From: Pedobacter sp. Leaf250
Lineage (GTDB): Bacteria > Bacteroidota > Bacteroidia > Sphingobacteriales > Sphingobacteriaceae
Assembly (NCBI RefSeq): GCF_920984735.1
Contig: NZ_CAKLBU010000009.1
Coordinates: 62,001 to 126,000 of the forward strand
Reading direction: 5' to 3'
DNA: 64,000 bases
Below the pieces are notes generated by a model. It did no database searches and had not been told where the DNA came from. It saw only the letters and a list, made by a program, of their open reading frames with translations. The translations under genes and the position numbers were made by a program. Below are positions 17,775-24,824 of this stretch, in pieces. Each line of letters begins with the position of its first letter. Within the stretch, counting starts at the first letter, position 1.

Positions 17775-18335
17775 TTAATGAACTTTTTCATTTTCTGTTT
17801 TTGGTTCCGGAATTTCTGTAGTTGGTTCTGTTTTTTTAATTGGTCGAAAGAAAGATTGGATTAATAAAATTCCAACGCCAATCATGATTGATATATCAGC
17901 AATGTTAAAAACACCAGTTTGAAATATATGAAAATCCATATGCATGAAATCAGTTACTGATCCATGAACAATTCGATCGTAAAGATTGCCAAGTCCACCG
18001 CCTATTAAAAAGCAGAGGGCGATTTGCATACTACCAGGGAGGTTAGGTTTTGAAAACAGATAAAATAGGCCATAAGCTAAAAATAACAAGGGAAGGCCAG
18101 TTAAAATAATCAGTCGAAATATATACGGCATGTTATCACCTAAACTTAAGAATGCACCGCTATTCTCTACTTTAGTTAAAGTGAAAAAATCCTTAATTAA
18201 TACAATATGTTCATAATCAGAAATTTCAATCCGAACAATGTATTTCGATATTTGATCTAAAGCTATGTTTAAAATCAAAATGATTAGAAGGAAATACCAA
18301 GTGTAGTTTTTGTGGTAATTTATTTTTTCACCCAT
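17775..18335 (-). CDS. lspA: Lipoprotein signal peptidase II
   Basis: LspA is the inner-membrane aspartyl protease that cleaves the signal peptide of diacylglyceryl-prolipoproteins. The 186-residue protein has four membrane helices. The catalytic aspartates are D129 in GSVTDFMHMDF and D147 in FNIADISI; GGGLGNLYDRI is the conserved box III. A 20-residue polar tail follows the last helix. I start it at the ATG at 18335 (MGEKINYHKN); an ATG 15 codons upstream adds residues unlike the family. The start lies inside the end of lnt, overlapping by 16 nt, so two sequential lipoprotein-maturation enzymes are translationally coupled. Confidence 0.95.
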   Translation of the reverse strand: MGEKINYHKNYTWYFLLIILILNIALDQISKYIVRIEISDYEHIVLIKDFFTLTKVENSGAFLSLGDNMPYIFRLIILTGLPLLFLAYGLFYLFSKPNLPGSMQIALCFLIGGGLGNLYDRIVHGSVTDFMHMDFHIFQTGVFNIADISIMIGVGILLIQSFFRPIKKTEPTTEIPEPKTENEKVH

Positions 18336-19936
18336 TTTTTGTAAGGAATAATTAATGCTAAAATTACCGCCAAGGCACACAAAAGTTTTGCAATTACATC
18401 ACCACTTTTTACATAAAAGGTAATTTCATCATTCAGATTAATATTGCCTTTTAAGGCAGTTCTGGTCCACCATTCGGTGCTTTGCGTAATGTCTCCACGC
18501 TGGTTAATAAAACAAGAAATACCAGTATTAGCCGATCGGGCAACATCTCTATGGGTTTCAATTGCCCTAAGTTTTGCATACATTTCGTGCTGATCTTTAC
18601 CTGAAGTATTTCCCCACCAACCATCGTTTGTTATAATGGCGATAAACTGTGCGCCATCTTTAACCTGTTGCCCAATCCAATCGCCCCATAAGCTTTCGTA
18701 ACATACAACAGGTGCTGCGCCGATGCCACTTTGTGCATATAAAACACTCGGCTTTTCTTGCCAGCCCCAGCCGCTAACGCTTCCGCCCAGTTCAGAAAAA
18801 ATTGCATCCATAAAAGAAAATACTTTTGGAAAAGGCATTTTTTCTGCTCCGGGAACCAGTTTCGACTTATGATAAAACTGTACGTTCGCAGAATTTTCAA
18901 TTTGCATGGCCGAATTAAAGTTGTCAAAATATTGACCACTTCGCTCATCAAATTTAGCAGAAACAGTGCGTTTATCTGGATAAATTTTAATGGTTTCGAT
19001 ACCCGTAATCAGCGTTCCGTTTTTGTATTTACTTAAAAAGTTTTGGAGGTCGGTGATTTCTGGGTAGTTTCGTATGTTAGCCTCGTCAGCATAAATGGGT
19101 AATGCAGTTTCCGGCCAGATAAAATATTCGGTATTGGGTTGCGCCAATGAATCAGTAAGATGGGTTAAGATTTTGATTTGTTCTGCAGGTGGAATATCAA
19201 CAAGTTTTTTATAAGGATCAATATTGGGCTGAACAACCACAACGTTACTAGGTGTGCCTTTTTGTTCAGCAGAATTGTATTTTATAAGTGATATTGATAT
19301 AGGAATAAGCACAACTAACGCCCAAATTCCTACAGCCCTAAACTTTAAATAACCTGTTTGAGATTTAAATTTTTGATAGGCTTCGAAAGCTAAAATATTG
19401 CTTACTAAAATCCAAAGTGAGCCGCCATAAACACCTGTATAATCGTACCATTGCGCCAATTGATGCATTCCGGCCAAGCCATTTCCTAAAGTCATCCATG
19501 GAAAAGCTAAATCCCAGGTTTGCTGCAAATATTCTAAAGCGATATAGAATGAAATTAATCCTAAATAGGCTATTTTTTTATTAGCATACCTGCTTAATCT
19601 ATAAAACAACCAAAATGCAGTAGTCATTAAAAAAGCACCTAAACCATATGGAATTAACGAAACGGGAATGGCAACGGCAGTTCCATTATAGGCCTTTATT
19701 GCATTGTATACCCAATATGTTGAGGCTGTATTCCAGATTAAAAAAGTTAGGCCGGCAGTTAAAAAAACCAGGCGACCTTTCTTTTTAACTTCAGCATTAA
19801 AGATCGAGTTTAATGCCATAAATAATGGAACCAAAGCAATCAGCAACAAAGGTGTTGTAAAAGGCATTGGAGGCCAGGCAAGCCAAAGTAAAAATGCACT
19901 GATTAATGCGAGGGTATAATTTTGTTTTTTGCTCAT
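18320..19936 (-). CDS. lnt: Apolipoprotein N-acyltransferase
   Basis: Lnt adds the third acyl chain to the N-terminal cysteine of lipoproteins. The 538-residue protein has about seven membrane helices in its first 220 residues, then the periplasmic nitrilase domain with the E-K-C triad: E in YFIWPETALPIYADE, K in HKSKLVPGAEKMPFP and C in PVVCYESLWGDW. The essential ITNDGWWGNTSGKDQH loop is present. It overlaps lspA downstream. The pair serves the many lipoproteins in this window. Confidence 0.95.
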   Translation of the reverse strand: MSKKQNYTLALISAFLLWLAWPPMPFTTPLLLIALVPLFMALNSIFNAEVKKKGRLVFLTAGLTFLIWNTASTYWVYNAIKAYNGTAVAIPVSLIPYGLGAFLMTTAFWLFYRLSRYANKKIAYLGLISFYIALEYLQQTWDLAFPWMTLGNGLAGMHQLAQWYDYTGVYGGSLWILVSNILAFEAYQKFKSQTGYLKFRAVGIWALVVLIPISISLIKYNSAEQKGTPSNVVVVQPNIDPYKKLVDIPPAEQIKILTHLTDSLAQPNTEYFIWPETALPIYADEANIRNYPEITDLQNFLSKYKNGTLITGIETIKIYPDKRTVSAKFDERSGQYFDNFNSAMQIENSANVQFYHKSKLVPGAEKMPFPKVFSFMDAIFSELGGSVSGWGWQEKPSVLYAQSGIGAAPVVCYESLWGDWIGQQVKDGAQFIAIITNDGWWGNTSGKDQHEMYAKLRAIETHRDVARSANTGISCFINQRGDITQSTEWWTRTALKGNINLNDEITFYVKSGDVIAKLLCALAVILALIIPYKKWVKK

Positions 19937-19963
19937 TTAAGGAATTGTGTATTGAAACATTTC

Positions 19964-19990
19964 CGTCATGCTGAATTTATTTCAGCATCT
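19964..19990 (+). repeat. Family A hairpin repeat, left arm (TG/CA stem)
   Basis: Head CGTCA, stem TGCTGAA / TTCAGCA with a short loop, and tail TCTTAA. It lies 26 nt past the stop of the GIY-YIG gene and also just upstream of lnt. Confidence 0.85.
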
Positions 19991-20016
19991 TAAATGCTGT
20001 TTCAACATATCTAATA

Positions 20017-20310
20017 TTATTCCAAAGTTTCAAATAAATCTTCCCAATTAGGGTTAGTTTCATTTATTAGGTTAATTTTCCAAATACGTTTCCAGTTCTT
20101 TAATTGTTTTTCTTTGATAATAGCTTCTTCAATTGAGCTAAATTGTTCAAAGAATACCAATAGGTTGCAATTGTATTTGGCTGAAAAAGAATTTGGATAG
20201 TATTTTTCCTTATGTTCTTTTATTCTAAAATATAAATCTGAAGTTACACCAATATAAAGTACAGTATGTTTAAAATTACTTAGGATATAAACACAACCGC
20301 CTTGTTCCAT
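20017..20310 (-). CDS. Small GIY-YIG nuclease domain protein
   Basis: A 97-residue single-domain GIY-YIG protein of the UvrC-N / YhbQ group. The core motif is split as VYI (7-9) and YIG (19-21), with Y8 and Y19 as catalytic tyrosines. The catalytic arginine is R29 (DLYFRIKEH), the metal-binding glutamate E67 is in IIKEKQLKNWKR, and the C-terminal NPNWEDLF is typical of this subgroup. There is no DNA-binding accessory domain. These small proteins often occur in many copies in Bacteroidota genomes and have no settled role. Here the gene sits exactly between two inverted family A hairpin repeats, which suggests that it acts on, or is carried by, those repeats. Confidence 0.92.
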   Translation of the reverse strand: MEQGGCVYILSNFKHTVLYIGVTSDLYFRIKEHKEKYYPNSFSAKYNCNLLVFFEQFSSIEEAIIKEKQLKNWKRIWKINLINETNPNWEDLFETLE

Positions 20311-20320
20311 TTTAAAATCA

Positions 20321-20354
20321 GCAATTAAGACCCTGAAATAAATTCAGGGTGACG
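20321..20354 (-). repeat. Family A hairpin repeat, right arm (CC/GG stem)
   Basis: On the minus strand: CGTCA, CCCTGAA / TTCAGGG stem, tail TCTTAATTGC. It precedes the GIY-YIG ATG by 10 nt, so it would be transcribed in that gene's leader. Confidence 0.88.
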
Positions 20355-20370
20355 AATCCCCATAAAATAT

Positions 20371-21018
20371 TTATAAACTATCTAAAATAGCTGATTTTTT
20401 AGCTTCATATTCCTCTTGCGTAATTAGGTGTTTATCATACAAAGTTTTTAGTTTACGCAGTTTTAATGTGGTTTCGTCTTCTGGCTCTTCTACCACTTCA
20501 GCAATCTGGATGAGTTCTGGTTCGGGTAACTCTACCTTTTCAGGTTCAACAAATTCTGCAAAACTTTGTGGTGCAGTGTAACTTGCAGCAGCTTTATTTT
20601 CTTCGTTTTGTTGTTGTTTAATCGATTCTTTGTAGATTTCTAACTGATCGTTTGCCGCTTGATATAATTTTCTCGCCTGTGTTTTGGGGATAAAATCGGT
20701 AACAATGTTTTCGCCAGTTTGTGGCACACAAATAAATTTAGAACCAAATAATTCTTCTTTAAATGAAACCTCTTTAATATTCTTTAATGAAATATCTTTG
20801 AAGTTCATGGTTAAGCCTAAATTACCGGGTTCACAATAAAAAATGCGCTTATTGGTAATGGCAATGCTATCTGGAAGCAAGTTTACAGCAGGCTTTTTCT
20901 GAACAGCGAGGTATAATATTTCTTCGCCAGTGGTTAAAAGGTCATTAAGTTTTCCAATAACTTTTTCAACTGCTTTTGGGTCTTGTTCGTCACTTAAAAA
21001 TCTATCTATGCTAATCAT
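20371..21018 (-). CDS. PH-like domain protein with C-terminal SHOCT domain
   Basis: A 215-residue cytoplasmic protein. Residues about 30-120 resemble a bacterial PH-like fold (EEILYLAVQKK, SIAITNKRIFYCEP, ISLKNIKEVSFKEE), followed by an acidic, proline-rich linker of about 60 residues. The last 30 residues are a SHOCT domain: LRKLKTLYDKHLITQEEYE, then AKKSAIL. Such proteins often sit at the membrane or oligomerise, but no activity is known. Minus strand, 40 nt downstream of rsmI and possibly co-transcribed with it. Confidence 0.82.
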   Translation of the reverse strand: MISIDRFLSDEQDPKAVEKVIGKLNDLLTTGEEILYLAVQKKPAVNLLPDSIAITNKRIFYCEPGNLGLTMNFKDISLKNIKEVSFKEELFGSKFICVPQTGENIVTDFIPKTQARKLYQAANDQLEIYKESIKQQQNEENKAAASYTAPQSFAEFVEPEKVELPEPELIQIAEVVEEPEDETTLKLRKLKTLYDKHLITQEEYEAKKSAILDSL

Positions 21019-21058
21019 AATTTCTATATAAAATTGATTTTGTTAATCTATACACATA

Positions 21059-21787
21059 CTAATCTTCTTCGGCATCATCGTATTTATCTTTGTACTTTGC
21101 TTTTTTATCTTTACTCATATCTTTCCCGGCAATGCAAATTACAAATTCTCCTTTTAAAGTATTGTTCTCGAAATGTGATTTTATTTCAAGCAAAGTGCCT
21201 CTAACAGTTTCTTCAAACATTTTGGTGAGTTCTCTACTTACAGATGCTTGTCTATCTTCACCTAAATATTGCGCAAATTCGTCTAAAGTTTTTAATAAAC
21301 GATGTGGACTTTCATAAAGTATAATGGTTCGATCTTCTTCTGCTAGTTTTTTGAATTTAGTTTGTCGACCTTTTTTAACAGGAAGAAATCCTTCAAAGCA
21401 AAAAGCGTCAGCTGGCAGTCCGGAGTTTACCAGAGCCGGAACAAAAGCAGTTGCACCAGGTAAACACTCTACATCAATTTCATTTTTTATCGCTTCGCGG
21501 ACCAGAAAAAAACCGGGATCTGAAATAGCAGGTGTTCCTGCGTCCGATATCAAGGCAATTTTCTGTCCTTCTTGCAAAAACTTAATAATTTCGGAAGTAG
21601 CCTTATGCTCATTATGCTGATGGTGTGAAAACACTCGTTTATCTATGCCAAAATGTTTCAACATGGGTGCACTTGTTCTGGTATCTTCAGCCAGAATTAA
21701 ATCGCATTCTTTTAATACGCGGATCGCCCTAAAGGTCATATCTTCCAAATTTCCTATTGGCGTAGGTACGAGAAATAGTTTGCCCAT
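21059..21787 (-). CDS. rsmI: 16S rRNA (cytidine1402-2'-O)-methyltransferase
   Basis: RsmI methylates the ribose of C1402 in the decoding centre of 16S rRNA with SAM. The 242-residue protein has the SAM-dependent tetrapyrrole-methylase fold with the family motifs LFLVPTPIGNLEDMTFRAI at the N-terminus, LAEDTRTSAPMLKHFGI, LISDAGTPAISDPGFFLV, and ILYESPHRLLKTLDE. The lysine-rich acidic tail (DKKAKYKDKYDDAEED) is a lineage-specific addition. The leader to the right carries interleaved inverted arms shared with serS. Confidence 0.95.
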   Translation of the reverse strand: MGKLFLVPTPIGNLEDMTFRAIRVLKECDLILAEDTRTSAPMLKHFGIDKRVFSHHQHNEHKATSEIIKFLQEGQKIALISDAGTPAISDPGFFLVREAIKNEIDVECLPGATAFVPALVNSGLPADAFCFEGFLPVKKGRQTKFKKLAEEDRTIILYESPHRLLKTLDEFAQYLGEDRQASVSRELTKMFEETVRGTLLEIKSHFENNTLKGEFVICIAGKDMSKDKKAKYKDKYDDAEED

Positions 21788-21788
21788 T

Positions 21789-21909
21789 CGATTTTAGATT
21801 TTAGATTTCCGAATTACGATTGCCATACGTGTAACTAAATTTTGCGATTTCGATTTGCTGATCGGATTGAACATGGGGCATAAAAATCTAAAATCGTAAC
21901 TCGTAATTC
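21789..21909. repeat. Interleaved inverted arms between rsmI and serS
   Basis: Arm pairs cgattttagattt (21789) with aaatctaaaatcg (ending 21896), and gaattacga (21811) with tcgtaattc (21901), in A-B-A'-B' order, the same topology as at 11975. Confidence 0.55.
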
Positions 21910-21921
21910 GTAATTCAATCT

Positions 21922-21929
21922 TATCTTTG
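21922..21929 (+). promoter_or_regulatory. TAnnTTTG promoter box for serS
   Basis: TATCTTTG, 15 nt before the serS ATG at 21945. Confidence 0.62.
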
Positions 21930-21944
21930 TGAAAAAATTAAATA

Positions 21945-23216
21945 ATGCTGCAAGTTAATTATATCCGCGAAAATAGAGAGAAAGTTTTAGAACGTTTAAG
22001 TGTGCGTAACTTTAAACAACCAGAGTTGGTAGATGAAATTATTAAAATTGATGAAGATCGCCGCTCTACTCAAACTTCGTTAGATAATATTTCTGCTGAG
22101 GCAAATGCAGCTGCCAAACAAATTGGCGATTTAATGCGTACTGGCAAAAAAGATGAGGCTGAAGCTATTAAGGCTCAAACAGCTTCTCATAAAGAAAATA
22201 TTAAAATCCTGACTGAAAAATTGAATGAGTTGGAAACTGCTCAATTTAATGCAGTTGTTCAGTTGCCAAATTTGCCGTACAATTTGGTGCCAACAGGCTC
22301 TACCGCCGAAGAAAATGAAGTGGTTTATTTACATGGCGCACCTGCAGAATTGCCAACCAAAGCCTTACCGCATTGGGAATTGGCTGCCAAATATGATATC
22401 ATTGATTTCGAACTTGGTGTTAAAATAACTGGCGCAGGTTTTCCAGTTTATAAAGGAAAAGGTGCCAGGTTACAGCGTGCTTTAATTAATTTCTTTTTAG
22501 ACCATGCTACTGCTGCGGGTTACAAAGAAATGCAGGTGCCACATTTGGTAAATGCCGCATCAGGATTTGGTACTGGTCAGTTACCTGATAAAGAAGGACA
22601 AATGTACCATTCAACTGTTGATGATTTGTATTTGATTCCAACAGCTGAAGTTCCTGTGACTAATTTATACCGCGATGTTATTGTTAAGGAAGAAGATTTA
22701 CCCATAAAAAATACAGCATACACACCTTGTTTCCGTAGAGAAGCAGGCTCATACGGTGCACATGTACGTGGTTTAAACCGTTTACATCAATTTGATAAAG
22801 TTGAAGTTGTTCAAATTACACATCCTGATAAGTCTTATGAAACATTAGAGGATATGAGTAAATATGTGCAATCGTTACTGCAAGAATTAGGTTTGCATTA
22901 CCGGGTATTGCGTTTATGTGGTGGTGATATGGGTTTTACTTCTGCAATGACTTACGATATGGAAGTTTGGAGTGCAGCACAGGAGCGTTGGTTAGAAGTA
23001 TCGTCAGTTTCAAATTTCGAAACTTATCAGGCTAATCGTTTAAAACTTCGCTTCAAAGGCAAAGAAGGAAAAGCGCAACTGGCACACACATTAAATGGAA
23101 GTGCATTGGCTTTACCAAGAATTGTAGCTTCAATATTAGAAAATTATCAAACTGAAAGTGGGATTAAAATTCCAGAAGTTTTAGTGAAATACACGGGCTT
23201 TGATATGATTGATTAA
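21945..23216 (+). CDS. serS: Seryl-tRNA synthetase
   Basis: Class II synthetase that charges tRNA-Ser and tRNA-Sec. The 423-residue protein has the N-terminal coiled-coil arm (about 30-105, rich in Ala, Lys and Glu) that grips the long variable arm of tRNA-Ser, then the catalytic core: motif 2 in YTPCFRREAGSYGAHVRGL, and motif 3 in LNGSALALPRIVASILEN near the end. TAEVPVTNLYRD is the serine-binding loop. Length is normal. Transcribed alone from the box at 21922; a family A repeat and a terminator follow. Confidence 0.97.
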   Translation: MLQVNYIRENREKVLERLSVRNFKQPELVDEIIKIDEDRRSTQTSLDNISAEANAAAKQIGDLMRTGKKDEAEAIKAQTASHKENIKILTEKLNELETAQFNAVVQLPNLPYNLVPTGSTAEENEVVYLHGAPAELPTKALPHWELAAKYDIIDFELGVKITGAGFPVYKGKGARLQRALINFFLDHATAAGYKEMQVPHLVNAASGFGTGQLPDKEGQMYHSTVDDLYLIPTAEVPVTNLYRDVIVKEEDLPIKNTAYTPCFRREAGSYGAHVRGLNRLHQFDKVEVVQITHPDKSYETLEDMSKYVQSLLQELGLHYRVLRLCGGDMGFTSAMTYDMEVWSAAQERWLEVSSVSNFETYQANRLKLRFKGKEGKAQLAHTLNGSALALPRIVASILENYQTESGIKIPEVLVKYTGFDMID

Positions 23217-23227
23217 TTTCGCTAAGT

Positions 23228-23259
23228 CGTCATTGCGAGTCACGAAGCAATCTTAAAGC
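23228..23259 (+). repeat. Family A hairpin repeat, single copy
   Basis: CGTCATTGCGAGTCACGAAG followed by CAATCTTAAAGC: CGTCA head, ATTGC/GCAAT stem and TCTTAA tail. Confidence 0.8.
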
Positions 23260-23312
23260 GGTAGCCAGAAATTTATTATGGTTTTTCACAATGATGAAAA
23301 TAACAAGCACAA

Positions 23313-23347
23313 AAAAAGCTTTGCAGCGATGCAAAGCTTTTTGTTTT
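23313..23347. terminator. Bidirectional terminator between serS and the small membrane protein
   Basis: The perfect 12-bp stem aaaaagctttgc / gcaaagcttttt with loop agcgat is followed by a T-rich run. Confidence 0.9.
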
Positions 23348-23372
23348 TTAGGTAGAAGTAAGTGTTATCGGA

Positions 23373-23687
23373 TTATAAAATCAAGATCAATAATAAAATG
23401 ATAATGATAATTGCTCCCACTGAAAGGTAAACACCGCCAGAAACTGCACGTGCTTGGCCTTTTAGCTCTCTTAATTCGCTACGTAATGCCTTACGTTCTG
23501 ATCTTGTTAAATTAGATTTATCCATGTCTCTAATTTCTTCCACACGGGTTTTAATTCTTTCTAACTGTGCAGATTGTTCAGCCGTTAATTCTGTAGGGTT
23601 TTTAGCAGGCTTATTAGCTGCTTGTACCGAATTAAAACTAATGCCTAAAGAGAAGATAAGTGCTAGAGTGTAAACGAATTTTTTCAT
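23373..23687 (-). CDS. Small exported protein with coiled coil and C-terminal membrane helix
   Basis: A 104-residue protein. The signal peptide (about 1-23, ending VQAA) is followed by a charged helical region (about 35-75: ERIKTRVEEIRDMDKSNLTR, then SERKALRSELRELKGQA) that looks like a coiled coil. Residues about 84-104 are almost pure Ile/Leu/Val and end the protein, forming a membrane anchor. No enzymatic motif is visible. Similar short proteins occur widely in Bacteroidota with no known role; a periplasmic scaffold at the membrane is a guess. It has terminators on both sides. Confidence 0.78.
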   Translation of the reverse strand: MKKFVYTLALIFSLGISFNSVQAANKPAKNPTELTAEQSAQLERIKTRVEEIRDMDKSNLTRSERKALRSELRELKGQARAVSGGVYLSVGAIIIIILLLILIL

Positions 23688-23726
23688 AATATTTTAATTT
23701 TTAGTGTTTTGATGTCTACCTAACAA

Positions 23727-23757
23727 AAAACCTACCAAAATGTTTCTGGTAGGTTTT
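23727..23757 (-). terminator. Intrinsic terminator of the SIMPL gene
   Basis: The 11-bp stem aaaacctacca / tggtaggtttt with a 9-nt loop and a T-run on the minus strand, 28 nt past the stop of the gene at 23785. Confidence 0.87.
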
Positions 23758-23784
23758 AAATAATCGATTTACAGAGCGGAATTA

Positions 23785-24474
23785 CTATAAGATTTGAAAA
23801 ACCACATTTACTGTAAAATTAAGTTTGATTTTTTTGAAATCGATTTCTGGAGCTGTATCTGCTGATTCAGCCATTGCTGATTTCATCATGTAGTTTCTGT
23901 AAACAGGCTGTATAATATTGTCTCCGCCATCCTGAATTTCAAGTACCTCACCCAATTTTCCATTAAGCGACTCTACCATATATTTTGCCTTCTCTTTTGC
24001 AGCTAAAAGCGCTTTGATTTTTAAATCCTTTTTAAGGCTTTCAATTTTTGAGTAGTCGTAACTTTCAATGTTAGTACTAGCAATTCCTTTTGCATCAATT
24101 TCTTCTAAAATTGAATTAAACTTGTTTAAGTCGTTCACTTTTAAACGATACTGTTTGCTCGCTAAAAAATCAGGGTTTTTCTTTTTTTCTGTAGCGTAAT
24201 TCCAACTGCTTAAATTGCTAATGGTTAAATTTTCTTTTGCAATTCCTGCTTTTTGTACAGCCGCATAAAGTTGTTTCTCTAATTCAGTAATTTCTACTTT
24301 TTTCTTTCCGTTTAAGTATTCCTTTAGCGAAATACTGATGTAAATAATATCAGGAGTAACTTCTGTTTCGGCTGTTCCGCTTACGGAAATTTTTCTGCGT
24401 AAATCTGTTTGTTGAGCCACTGCCGATGAAAGGCCTAAAAATGCAACGAGTGCAATTGCAATTAACTTTTTCAT
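23785..24474 (-). CDS. SIMPL-domain (DUF541) periplasmic protein
   Basis: A 229-residue exported protein with a signal peptide (about 1-20, SSAVAQ). The SIMPL/DUF541 pattern is clear: ISVSGTAETEVTPDIIYISI at the N-terminus, then KAKYMVESLNGKLGEVLEIQ (the two-helix region), and a closing strand ILNFTVNVVFQI-like end. Relatives include E. coli YggE, which reduces oxidative stress by an unknown route, and mycobacterial BP26 homologues. I start at the ATG at 24474 (MKKLIAIALV) because the upstream 18 codons lie in a leader with the cacacacaaa motif. Monocistronic. Confidence 0.88.
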   Translation of the reverse strand: MKKLIAIALVAFLGLSSAVAQQTDLRRKISVSGTAETEVTPDIIYISISLKEYLNGKKKVEITELEKQLYAAVQKAGIAKENLTISNLSSWNYATEKKKNPDFLASKQYRLKVNDLNKFNSILEEIDAKGIASTNIESYDYSKIESLKKDLKIKALLAAKEKAKYMVESLNGKLGEVLEIQDGGDNIIQPVYRNYMMKSAMAESADTAPEIDFKKIKLNFTVNVVFQIL

Positions 24475-24824
24475 AATTCTATTTTCTTTGTGTGTGCTGT
24501 AATGATGTTCGGGATATACAAATTCCACACCGAAATTTTTAAAATTTTATTTTTTTTTTAAAATGAGCGTTGGTAATCACCGGCTAAATATACTCTAACA
24601 TTCATTGCTGTTAATGTTCAGTATAACTTGAGGTTTACTTTTCATAATTGTTTGCAGCCAGGATGGATTCGTTAAAAAAGATCTAAATGATATGAGCCAT
24701 TTCAGTTAAAATTTGTCAGCAAAACCACACAATATTCTTGCACTGTAACGGCACTGTCTCATTTTTAAACATTTTACTGGATAAAGCCGTATTTAGTTAG
24801 ATTTGCAAATCATTTAATAAAACA
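24475..24824. other. Intergenic region between the SIMPL gene and hemCD
   Basis: About 350 nt between divergent genes. It holds the cacacacaaag leader of the SIMPL gene (about 24488-24497, minus strand), a T-tract near 24545, and the hemCD promoter box at 24798. I see no ORF or stable hairpin in the remainder. Confidence 0.5.
24798..24805 (+). promoter_or_regulatory. TAnnTTTG promoter box for hemCD
   Basis: TAGATTTG, 19 nt before the GTG start at 24825. Confidence 0.6.

Larger units (their letters stand above)
19964..20354. mobile_element. Candidate minimal mobile element: GIY-YIG gene bracketed by inverted family A repeats
   Basis: A 391-bp unit whose ends are about 40-bp imperfect inverted repeats. 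Left end, reading inward: CGTCATGCTGAATTTATT then TCAGCATCTTAAATGCTG then TTTC. Right end on the other strand: CGTCACCCTGAATTTATT then TCAGGGTCTTAATTGCTG then ATTT. Most mismatches are compensatory within the hairpin stem (TG/CA against CC/GG). The only gene inside is the 97-residue GIY-YIG nuclease, starting 10 nt from the right arm. No target duplication is evident. The same two end variants recur without the gene at 31824-31888. That this moves, or moved, is inference. Confidence 0.6.
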
